NCBI GenBank assembly: GCA_030630095.1
Contig: DAOVNW010000061.1
Location: 1 to 6,028, forward strand
DNA length: 6,028 nt
Reading direction: 5' to 3'
From: Candidatus Omnitrophota bacterium
GTDB lineage: Bacteria > Omnitrophota > Gorgyraeia > JAGLLT01
Shown: one piece after another, positions 1-6,028 of the stretch
How the letters are laid out: the number at the start of each line of letters is the position of its first letter
Numbering within the stretch: position 1 is the first letter of the stretch
The notes under the pieces: model-generated
The model's database searches: none
Told to the model about the DNA's origin: nothing
Seen by the model: only the letters and a program-made list of their open reading frames with translations
Position numbers and translations under genes: made by a program

Positions 1-1575
1 CCAAAAGGTAATTTAATTGGCATTCAGATAGCCAATGAAGGCATATATTCTGATGCCCCCTGTAGTGTTTCCGCCTTTGATTACAGTCCGGCTGCCCTAA
101 AGCATTATAGAAAATTTTTAAAACAAAAGTATCCGTATCTTAAAGATAATCTTCCACCAAGAAACATAAAAGACGTTAAAACAAAAGAAGAAATTTTAAA
201 ATTGATGGCCTGGTCTGACTTTCAGGGTTTTTATTATCGACAGGTTTTGGAAAATTGGAAAAAGGCCCTCCAAACCAAAGCGCCTCTTATGGTAAATATA
301 AGCCCGCCTGACAGCAAGGAGATGGATAGTTGGTTTTCGCGGAATGTTTTAGAAGAGCTTGAAGAAAGGGGTATTGCTTATGGCTACACAGACTGGATAG
401 GGCTTGCCCAGGAAGATGAGAATGTAAGAAATAGATATCTATTGCTTACCAGGCGCGCGGTTGGCATTAATTTAGAAGACAACTGGGGTTTTTCCAAGCT
501 TTATGATGAGCGATATAAATATCCCGAAGTATCATTTTATCAATCACTGTTTACTATTGCCTGCGGGGCTAAAGGTTTTAACGTTTATACCGGTGTCTCA
601 ACCGCCCATTGGATCACAAACCTTGATAATAAGCACGCGATTCCGTATCCCGCCGTTGCTCCTATAGGCGAGAAAGGCCAAACAACAAAGAAATATGACA
701 CGCTAAAATTAATTTGCGCTTTTTTCAAAGAACATGGAGAGGATTTTTTAGAAAGTTCCCTTTATACTCCTTTTAGCTGGGGATTTTATCCGCCCTACGC
801 GCATATTTGCAGTTGGTTCAAGCAAAAACAGGACTTTATAAATTCAGGCATTAAAGAAGTAAATAGCGCCAAGGCTTTAGGTGAATTTGCCGGCGGACTG
901 CATAAGTGCAATCTCGATTTTGATGTTATTAATCTATCTTTTGCAAACAAAAAAGCTCTTAAGTCCAAAAAAATTATTGTTTTTGAAGGCGGCGATTTTA
1001 TGGATGAGGAAACCCAGGCCAAACTCTCCGATTATGTTAAAGAAGGCGGTATTTTGGTTGTGAGCAAAAATCTGCCGGAACTAAATGAACGTTTTCAGGC
1101 CTGCAATATTCTCGCAAAATGCCTTCAGAATCCAGGTAAAGGTAAACTTTTTATAATTCATCGGGATAAAGATTTAGTTAAGGAATTAATAGAGAAATGC
1201 AAACCGGGCAGAAACATTGTATCTAAACATAAAGATTTGCGTATCTTTGTTTATGGGCACGATAAAAAAGACATGCAGTTTCTCTTTGTTTTTAACGAAG
1301 CTAACCGGGAAAGATTTGTAGATTTTGAAATCAATTCCGGTATAGATAATTTGCTTCCAAAAAAAGTCGGCTTGAATATGGCTAAAAAATCGGCAGCTTT
1401 AATAAAAATTGAAGACGGCAGGCTTAAGGCCGTTCTTATTAAGGCAAAGAGCGATCTCTATAAGTCTAATATTAATCCCAAATTTGTCTTAAATGATGAG
1501 CTTATGGAACTTAATGAAGCTGTTGATATCTATGCTGTAAAAGAAGCAGGTGACTGGAGAACGCAAAAGTTCTAA
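1..1575 (+). CDS. GH42/GH35-like beta-galactosidase-type glycoside hydrolase, 5' end missing
   Basis: The frame is open from base 1 to TAA at 1573-1575, giving 524 visible residues. The true start lies upstream, and roughly the first three or four strands of a TIM barrel are missing. The fragment begins with IGIQIANEG: the Asn-Glu pair (visible residues 12-13, Glu codon 37-39) sits as the beta-4 acid/base of clan-A glycosidases, as in GH35 and GH42. A nucleophile candidate is Glu159 in NLEDNWGF (codon 475-477), followed by GAKGFNVYTGV, which resembles the GH35 segment before its YMF-GGTN motif. Residues about 290-390 look like the glutamine-amidotransferase-like domain of GH42 enzymes (IIVFEGGDFMDEET, then YVKEGGILVV). 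The last ~115 residues are beta-rich. The expected reaction is removal of terminal beta-linked galactose or a related sugar. The choice between GH42, GH35 and a related unassigned family is open, and so is the substrate. Export cannot be judged without the N-terminus. An internal TTG or ATG near 202 is not the start, because conserved sequence precedes it in frame. Confidence 0.8.
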   Translation, partial: PKGNLIGIQIANEGIYSDAPCSVSAFDYSPAALKHYRKFLKQKYPYLKDNLPPRNIKDVKTKEEILKLMAWSDFQGFYYRQVLENWKKALQTKAPLMVNISPPDSKEMDSWFSRNVLEELEERGIAYGYTDWIGLAQEDENVRNRYLLLTRRAVGINLEDNWGFSKLYDERYKYPEVSFYQSLFTIACGAKGFNVYTGVSTAHWITNLDNKHAIPYPAVAPIGEKGQTTKKYDTLKLICAFFKEHGEDFLESSLYTPFSWGFYPPYAHICSWFKQKQDFINSGIKEVNSAKALGEFAGGLHKCNLDFDVINLSFANKKALKSKKIIVFEGGDFMDEETQAKLSDYVKEGGILVVSKNLPELNERFQACNILAKCLQNPGKGKLFIIHRDKDLVKELIEKCKPGRNIVSKHKDLRIFVYGHDKKDMQFLFVFNEANRERFVDFEINSGIDNLLPKKVGLNMAKKSAALIKIEDGRLKAVLIKAKSDLYKSNINPKFVLNDELMELNEAVDIYAVKEAGDWRTQKF

Positions 1576-1581
1576 TTTTTT
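1558..1581 (+). terminator. Possible weak intrinsic terminator after gene 1
   Basis: AGAAC (1558-1562) and GTTCT (1569-1573) can pair as a 5-bp stem around a 6-base loop. Two bases later comes a run of six T (1576-1581). The stem overlaps the stop codon and has only two G-C pairs, so it is weak. Its position directly before a good promoter supports a transcription boundary, but the hairpin could be chance in AT-rich DNA. Confidence 0.35.
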
Positions 1582-1591
1582 GTCATTTTCC

Positions 1592-1620
1592 TTGAATAAT
1601 CCTCCAACGCGTGCTATCAT
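1592..1620 (+). promoter_or_regulatory. Sigma-70-type promoter with extended -10, upstream of gene 2
   Basis: A -35 TTGAAT (1592-1597) is followed after exactly 17 bases by a -10 TATCAT (1615-1620), with TG one base upstream of the -10 (1612-1613), i.e. an extended -10. The -35 matches TTGACA at four to five positions and the -10 matches TATAAT at five of six. Transcription would start around 1627, leaving a leader of about 20 bases with the ribosome binding site. It would drive gene 2 and probably gene 3. No operator palindrome is evident around it. Confidence 0.6.
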
Positions 1621-1637
1621 AATTTAAATATCTGAAG

Positions 1638-1643
1638 AGGAGA
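1638..1643 (+). promoter_or_regulatory. Ribosome binding site that favours the GTG start of gene 2
   Basis: AGGAGA lies 5 bases before GTG at 1649. The in-frame ATG at 1658 has only GGAG (1651-1654) three bases upstream, which is too close for efficient use. Both starts keep a usable lipoprotein signal, so the choice affects only three residues. Confidence 0.6.
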
Positions 1644-1648
1644 TAGCT

Positions 1649-3283
1649 GTGGAGAAAATGGTAAAAAAGCAAGGCAATTTTCTTAAATCGGGAATTGTCC
1701 TTTTTATTATCTTTTTGGTAATTCAAGGTTTATGCGGGTGTGCCACTAAAGGGCCCGCCAAAGAACTTATATCTAAACACAAAAGAATGCCCCGGATTAC
1801 ATGGGATGCTGAAACCCTCTATATTGATGAGCAACCTTATTTTATCCGCGGAATCAATTATTGCGGTTTGGATAACGATTTAAGAAACACTCCTCTTGAG
1901 CAAGTAGAAAAAGATATTCAATTACTCAAAGACCTAAGTGTGAACACTATAAGGGTTTTTGCGGATGTCCCCCACGAGACCCTCGATTTATTTTATAAAA
2001 ACAACATATTCGTTATTATGGAAATAAATAATGGCGGTGCCTATGCGGGATCGTGGACTGATTTCAGTTCACAAGAAGAACTTCACCGCTATATTGATGA
2101 AGCGCTTGACCAAGTTAAGAGGGACAAAAAGCATCCGGCCATTATAATGTGGTGTCTGTGGAATGACGGCCCTTTTGGGCCGGAGACTGTAAATAAGTAC
2201 TCCAGAGAAGATATGGAAAAGTGGCTTGGAGCATTGGCCGCAGCCGTAAAGGCCGAAGACCCCGAAAGACCAATTACCTGCGCCAATATGCCCGGTTGCT
2301 ATTATGATGACTTGGGAGCGGAGTTTTTAGATGTTCTTGGATTTAATAATTATGCAGGGCTCCACGGTGCGAGTGAATATACCCATTCTGTTACCGAAAG
2401 AGCTTTTGACAAATTGGCAGAGTTCGGTAAAAAGCACAAAAAGCCTATAATAATAACTGAAAGCGGTTATTCGACAATTATGGGTGAAGAACTGCAGGGT
2501 AAAGTAATCAGAAGCTTGGTGGATGCTGCCAGAAGGCGAACTGCAGGTATTTGTATATTTCAATTCGCGGATCAGTGGGCTAAGGGCGGTGATCCGGAGG
2601 TGCAAAATGATCACATTGAAGAATATTGGGGTATCATAAAGGCTGATAGAATTCCAAAAAGTGGGTATTACGCTCTCAAGGAAGCGTATAAGCAAATAAA
2701 AGAGAACGGCCCCAAAAATGCCTGCATAGAGCCTTATATAGCCGCTAAACTTCCTATTCCTTCATCAATAAAAGGCCATGTTGTAATTGAAGATTTCGAA
2801 ATAGATAAAATAAAAATGAAAGAAAAAATCCAAGGTATTTATACCGGAGAAGCCGCGATAAAGGCTAGTGTTTCCGGCAAAGCTGTCTGGACGGGAGAAA
2901 AAGCTTTAAGGCTTCAATATAAAGCTAAATCTCTTCTTTCTTGGGGATGCGCGGTTATAAAGTTAGATAAACCCATACCCGAAAAAGCTAAGGGTATTGC
3001 AATGTGGGTCTATAGGGATGGTTCTTTAAATGGTTTTCAGGTTCAACTGGAAGATGAAGACAAAGATATATGGCAAGATTATTCCATTCAATTAGGTGAA
3101 CCGGGTTGGATCTATTACGTGCTTGATTTTAAACAGTTAAAAAGAAGCTTTTATGGTAGTAGTGAAAAATCAAACAGAAAACTTGATAAAGGAACCATAG
3201 AAAATATTATATTTCTTTTTAAAACCGTTGCCAGCCCTAAGGCATCTGAGATATATGTTGACTCTATAGAATGTTTATATTAA
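1649..3283 (+). CDS. Lipoprotein glycoside hydrolase: GH2-C/GH5/GH72-like TIM barrel plus C-terminal CBM-like domain
   Basis: 544 residues, complete, starting at GTG. Residues 1-30 form a lipoprotein signal: basic start, hydrophobic stretch at 16-28, then lipobox LCGC with lipidated Cys31. The protein should therefore be membrane-anchored. Residues ~50-350 form a TIM barrel: FIRGINY at 65-71 and NTIRVF at 99-104 (typical of GH2-C and GH72), GFNNYAG at 231-237, and ITESGY at 269-274, whose Glu271 is the expected nucleophile. Strand beta-4 reads HPAIIMWCLWNDGP: where GH2 enzymes have Asn-Glu, this has Asn172-Asp173 (codon 2165-2167), so normal acid/base chemistry is in doubt. The N-terminal sugar-binding and Ig-like domains of classic GH2 enzymes are absent. 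Residues ~379-544 look like a beta jelly roll of the CBM11/CIA30 kind (VIEDFE, ALRLQYKA, GIAMWVYRDG, EIYVDSIE). It has its own promoter and is followed after 67 bases by gene 3. Substrate is unknown; a transglycosidase or a non-catalytic binding protein are alternatives. Confidence 0.8.
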   Translation: MEKMVKKQGNFLKSGIVLFIIFLVIQGLCGCATKGPAKELISKHKRMPRITWDAETLYIDEQPYFIRGINYCGLDNDLRNTPLEQVEKDIQLLKDLSVNTIRVFADVPHETLDLFYKNNIFVIMEINNGGAYAGSWTDFSSQEELHRYIDEALDQVKRDKKHPAIIMWCLWNDGPFGPETVNKYSREDMEKWLGALAAAVKAEDPERPITCANMPGCYYDDLGAEFLDVLGFNNYAGLHGASEYTHSVTERAFDKLAEFGKKHKKPIIITESGYSTIMGEELQGKVIRSLVDAARRRTAGICIFQFADQWAKGGDPEVQNDHIEEYWGIIKADRIPKSGYYALKEAYKQIKENGPKNACIEPYIAAKLPIPSSIKGHVVIEDFEIDKIKMKEKIQGIYTGEAAIKASVSGKAVWTGEKALRLQYKAKSLLSWGCAVIKLDKPIPEKAKGIAMWVYRDGSLNGFQVQLEDEDKDIWQDYSIQLGEPGWIYYVLDFKQLKRSFYGSSEKSNRKLDKGTIENIIFLFKTVASPKASEIYVDSIECLY

Positions 3284-3303
3284 GGGGATAGCCTTTATAT
3301 ACT
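3274..3303 (+). promoter_or_regulatory. Weak promoter candidate before gene 3
   Basis: TATACT (3298-3303) matches five of six -10 bases. TTTATA (3274-3279), 18 bases upstream, matches four of six -35 bases but overlaps the end of gene 2. No terminator separates genes 2 and 3, so read-through from the promoter at 1592-1620 is at least as likely. This is weak evidence in an AT-rich gap. Confidence 0.22.
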
Positions 3304-3338
3304 TTAACTCAAGAAATACCTCAAAGTAGATAAACAAT

Positions 3339-3346
3339 AAGGAGGT
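3339..3346 (+). promoter_or_regulatory. Strong Shine-Dalgarno of gene 3
   Basis: AAGGAGGT is a full-length match to the usual anti-Shine-Dalgarno sequence, four bases before ATG at 3351. It fixes the start of gene 3 and suggests efficient translation, stronger than that of gene 2. Confidence 0.85.
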
Positions 3347-3350
3347 AATT

Positions 3351-6028
3351 ATGAAAAGTATTAAAAAATTAATATTGGTAATTATTTGCGCGGTCGTTTG
3401 CTTTAATACAGCAAGTGCCGCTGAATGGCAGATAAGCGCTTCGTCCAGCGAAAAAGATTTCAAAGCCGCGCTAGCGATTGATAACGATTTGCAAACGCGC
3501 TGGGCCAGTGAGTTTTCAAATCCTCAATGGCTTCTAATTGATTTAGGGCAAGAAGAAGAAATAAAAAACATTTTATTGTACTGGGAGGCGGCTTATGCTA
3601 AGGATTACAATATCTTTTTGTCAAGCGATAGTAAAAATTGGATAGACGCGCATCATCAGACAGAGGGATCCGGAGCTTCGGAAATCATTGTCTTTAATCC
3701 TCCTCAAAAAGCTAAATATGTAAAAATTGTTTTTAATGAAAAAGCTACTGAATGGGGCAATTCTCTCTGGGAAGTTGCCATAAATAAAGAACCTCCAAAA
3801 AAAGCGGTTATAAAGGCATCGTCTGGTGCCGGTGATATGGGGCCAGTGAAGGCGGTAGATGGCGATTATGGTACTCGCTGGAGCAGCTCCTTTGAAGATG
3901 ATCAGTATTGGCAGATAGATTTTCCGGAAGCCAAAGAGCTTTACGGCCTAACACTCCACTGGGAAACAGCTTATGGTGAAATTTATGAAATAGACGTATC
4001 TGAAGATGGAAAAGAATTTAAAACTGTTTATAGCACGGAAGATGGCGACGGCAATACAGATATTATTTATTTTACGCCCCAATTGGTAAAAAGTTTGCGT
4101 TTTAATGGCATCCAAAGAGGAACAGGTTGGGGGTTTTCATTTTGGGAAATTGAGTTTTATGAAGGCTCTAATGGCCCTCGGGCGGAGGCTGATAATACAA
4201 CAGAGGCCAGTTTTGCCGAGCTTGCTATGGACGGCGACAAAAGCAGTTATTGGCAAAGCCGGGAAGATAAAGCCGTTATTACTTTTGAACTACCCAAAGC
4301 AGTAACAATTGGAGGCCTGCAGCTTCTCTGGTTGGATAATTACGCTAAAAGTTATTCAATCGATATATCAAAAGACGGTAAAAATTGGACAGAAGCATTT
4401 AAGACAAAAAAGGGAAATGGTAATAAAGACTGGGTATATTTTTCAGCTGAACCGGTTAAATATATACGTATTAATTGTCTTAAGCCAAGTGAAAAATCAG
4501 GAGGGTTTCAATTAGCTGAAATTGAGTTAAAAAGTAAAGAAGAACAGGCTACGCCTTTGAAAGAATATCAGGCGGTTGCCAAAGATGCCAAGCCCGGCTA
4601 TTATCCTATGTGGTTGCGGCGTATTCAGGAATTTTGGACTATAACCGGAGTTGTTGATGGCGACGAAGAAAGCCTCATTACAGAAACAGGCACCATTGAA
4701 CCATATAAATCAGGATTTAGCGTTATGCCTTTTATTTATACGGATAACAAGCTGTATACAGCAGAGGATTGTAAGTGCAGCCAGGGATTGATAGATAAAA
4801 TCTTACCTCTTCCCTGGGTAAGCTGGCAGAATAATGATTGGAATCTTAATATTCAGCTTATATCTTTTGGTGAGCCCAAAGAAGCATATACGGCGGTAAG
4901 ATACAGATTAACCAACAAGAAGAAGAATGATTTACAGGCCAAATTAGCTTTAGCCGCCAGGCCCATACAAGTTAATCCAATTTGGCAAAGGGGTGGTTTT
5001 AGCCCTATAAAAGAGGCTATATGTATCAAGGGGGATAAGAAGTCTCTCATAAAAGTAAACGGGGAAGCTAAATGTTTCTTGGTAACACAGCCTCAAAAAA
5101 TGGGAGCTGTTAATTTTGATAACGATGATATTATTTCTTATCTTGAAAAAGGAAAAGTGCCGGCTTCGCTTAAAGCTTCAGACGGCGAGGGTAGGGTATC
5201 TTTTGGCGCGGTTTACGATATTAATTTAAAACCCGGAAGCTATAAAGACGTGATTGTGGTCTTCCCTCTAAGTTCTAATAATCAACTGCTTGAAAAAATA
5301 GCGGCAAATCCTGACAAATTCTTTAAAAAGGAAATGGAAAAAGAAAGACGCTATTGGAGTAATTTATTAAGTAAATTTACCATTGATATTCCGGAAGAAC
5401 GGCTTATAAATGTTATGAAAACTAACATTGCTTATGTTCTTCTAAATAAGGATGGCCCCTGGATTAAACCGGGTGCCAGAAATTATAATCACTCCTGGAT
5501 GAGAGATGGAGCTATGACCAGCGTTGCTTTGTTGCGCATGGCTTATATTGATGAAGTTAAAAGCTGGCTTGATGCCATTACCCCGCATGTGACCAATAAT
5601 GGGTATGTACCTTTTATATTTTTTGAAGGGGGGCATCCGGTAGGCTTCAATCCGGATAAAACCGGTGAAGGCCAGGAATATGATGCTCAGGGAGAATTTG
5701 TCTTTGCTGTAAGGCAATATGTAGACTTCTCGCATGATTATGATTATCTAAAACAGGCTTATCCTAAAGTGATCAAGGCGCTTGAATTTTCAAGAGAGCT
5801 TAGAAGAGAGCGTATGACCGCGGAATATATAAACGATCCCGCAAAGAAAGCTTATTATGGCATTATTCCGCTGTCTAATAGCCACGAGGGTTATTTTCCG
5901 GCCAAACACAGCTATTGGGATGATTTTTGGATATTAAGGGGATTCAAAGATGGCCTGTATTTAGCTGAATTAATGAATGATCAGAAGAACGCGAAGTGGC
6001 TCGAAGAAGAAATAGAAGATTTTAGAAA
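3351..6028 (+). CDS. Secreted multi-domain glycosidase-like protein: three discoidin domains plus six-hairpin catalytic domain, 3' end missing
   Basis: I translated this frame by hand. It is open for 892 codons with no stop before the window ends. Residues 1-23 are a Sec signal peptide (MKSIKK, hydrophobic core, cleavage after ASA). Residues ~24-144, 148-270 and 276-395 are three discoidin/F5/8 type C (CBM32-like) domains, the usual carbohydrate-binding fold of exported glycosidases. Residues ~404-680 form a mainly beta region (PWVSWQNNDW at 487-496, AARPIQVNP at 535-543), like the beta-sandwich that precedes the catalytic barrel in GH15/GH65/GH94-type enzymes. From ~684 an (alpha/alpha)6 domain begins: NHSWMRDGAMT (713-723), EGGHP (759-763), GQEYDAQGEF (774-783), then SHEGYFPAKHSYWDDFW (844-860). 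The RDGA and YWDDFW motifs are typical of six-hairpin glycosidases. Glu782, Glu776, Asp719 and Glu846 are candidate catalytic acids, but I cannot assign a family or linkage. Gene 2 precedes it on the same strand, so the two are probably co-transcribed. Confidence 0.85.
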   Translation, partial: MKSIKKLILVIICAVVCFNTASAAEWQISASSSEKDFKAALAIDNDLQTRWASEFSNPQWLLIDLGQEEEIKNILLYWEAAYAKDYNIFLSSDSKNWIDAHHQTEGSGASEIIVFNPPQKAKYVKIVFNEKATEWGNSLWEVAINKEPPKKAVIKASSGAGDMGPVKAVDGDYGTRWSSSFEDDQYWQIDFPEAKELYGLTLHWETAYGEIYEIDVSEDGKEFKTVYSTEDGDGNTDIIYFTPQLVKSLRFNGIQRGTGWGFSFWEIEFYEGSNGPRAEADNTTEASFAELAMDGDKSSYWQSREDKAVITFELPKAVTIGGLQLLWLDNYAKSYSIDISKDGKNWTEAFKTKKGNGNKDWVYFSAEPVKYIRINCLKPSEKSGGFQLAEIELKSKEEQATPLKEYQAVAKDAKPGYYPMWLRRIQEFWTITGVVDGDEESLITETGTIEPYKSGFSVMPFIYTDNKLYTAEDCKCSQGLIDKILPLPWVSWQNNDWNLNIQLISFGEPKEAYTAVRYRLTNKKKNDLQAKLALAARPIQVNPIWQRGGFSPIKEAICIKGDKKSLIKVNGEAKCFLVTQPQKMGAVNFDNDDIISYLEKGKVPASLKASDGEGRVSFGAVYDINLKPGSYKDVIVVFPLSSNNQLLEKIAANPDKFFKKEMEKERRYWSNLLSKFTIDIPEERLINVMKTNIAYVLLNKDGPWIKPGARNYNHSWMRDGAMTSVALLRMAYIDEVKSWLDAITPHVTNNGYVPFIFFEGGHPVGFNPDKTGEGQEYDAQGEFVFAVRQYVDFSHDYDYLKQAYPKVIKALEFSRELRRERMTAEYINDPAKKAYYGIIPLSNSHEGYFPAKHSYWDDFWILRGFKDGLYLAELMNDQKNAKWLEEEIEDFR
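3420..4535 (+). repeat. Three tandem, diverged discoidin (CBM32-like) domain repeats inside gene 3
   Basis: Three units of about 120 residues align by eye: bases ~3420-3782, ~3792-4160 and ~4176-4535. Each has an early A-x-D-x-D...W motif: AIDNDLQTRW (42-51), AVDGDYGTRW (168-177) and AMDGDKSSYW (292-301). Units 1 and 2 share a central WE-x-AY (78-82 and 204-208); unit 3 has WLDNYAKSY instead. Each then has an S-x-D-x-K motif (SSDSKNW, SEDGKEF, SKDGKNW) and units 2 and 3 end in E-I-E (W-E-V-A in unit 1). The DNA is well diverged, so this is an old duplication or domain accretion rather than a recent one. The third unit departs most at the putative sugar-binding face. Confidence 0.75.

Noticed and set aside
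1219..1800. Similar short stretch in gene 1 (SKHKDLR, near 1220) and gene 2 (SKHKRMPR, near 1773)
   Set aside because: Similarity covers only four identical residues followed by unrelated sequence in different domains; coincidence is the simplest reading.
2327..2695. 122-codon open frame on the minus strand inside gene 2
   Set aside because: It lies fully antisense to the conserved GH barrel, its translation has no recognisable domain, and no ribosome binding site or spacing supports it.
3280..3297. Possible hairpin AAGG...CCTT just after gene 2
   Set aside because: The stem is only about 4 bp and no T-run follows, so it is not a credible terminator.
3300..3328. Inverted repeat TACTTT...AAAGTA in the gap before gene 3
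   Set aside because: A 6-bp A/T-rich match with a 17-base loop is expected by chance here; there is no reason to call it an operator.
3275..3463. 62-codon minus-strand open frame across the gene 2 to gene 3 gap
   Set aside because: It is antisense to the signal peptide of gene 3 and its Shine-Dalgarno; the hydrophobic translation is a by-product of AT-rich DNA.
4105..4515. Two short plus-strand open frames (66 and 68 codons) in another frame
   Set aside because: They overlap the second and third discoidin domains of gene 3, whose own frame is continuous and matches a known fold.
5442..5735. 97-codon open frame on the minus strand inside gene 3
   Set aside because: It is antisense to the conserved RDGA to YDAQGEF region of the six-hairpin domain and has no independent support.

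Overview
The window is an AT-rich stretch with three large, co-directional plus-strand genes and almost no spare DNA (gaps of 73 and 67 bases). All three encode putative carbohydrate-active proteins. Two carry visible export signals: a lipoprotein signal on gene 2 and a Sec signal peptide on gene 3. The N-terminus of gene 1 lies outside the window. Lipoprotein processing, strong Shine-Dalgarno sequences and a sigma-70-like promoter all indicate a bacterium. The AT-rich coding style with large exported glycosidases would fit an uncultured anaerobic polysaccharide degrader such as a PVC-group or Omnitrophota-type lineage. That placement is an impression; no marker gene is present to support it.

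Layout. Positions 1-1575 hold the 3' part of a clan-A (TIM-barrel) glycosidase resembling GH42/GH35 beta-galactosidases. It has an Asn-Glu acid/base motif, a glutamine-amidotransferase-like domain and a C-terminal beta domain. Positions 1558-1581 form a weak possible terminator hairpin, followed at 1592-1620 by a good extended -10 promoter. Positions 1649-3283 encode a complete 544-residue lipoprotein with a GH2-C/GH5/GH72-like TIM barrel and a C-terminal CBM-like jelly roll. Its expected Asn-Glu acid/base motif reads Asn-Asp. Positions 3351-6028 are one uninterrupted reading frame, 892 codons with no stop before the window ends. It encodes a secreted protein with three tandem discoidin (F5/8 type C, CBM32-like) domains, a beta-sandwich linker domain and an (alpha/alpha)6 six-hairpin glycosidase-like domain cut off by the window edge.

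Together the genes look like part of a glycan-degradation (or exopolysaccharide-remodelling) locus. The surface lipoprotein and the multi-CBM secreted enzyme would bind and attack a polymer, and the beta-galactosidase-like enzyme would trim non-reducing ends. No transporter, regulator, SusC/SusD pair, RNA gene, CRISPR array or mobile element is visible. The substrate cannot be read from the sequence. The points most worth a second look are the Asn-Asp substitution in gene 2 and the unassigned catalytic module behind three discoidin domains in gene 3.
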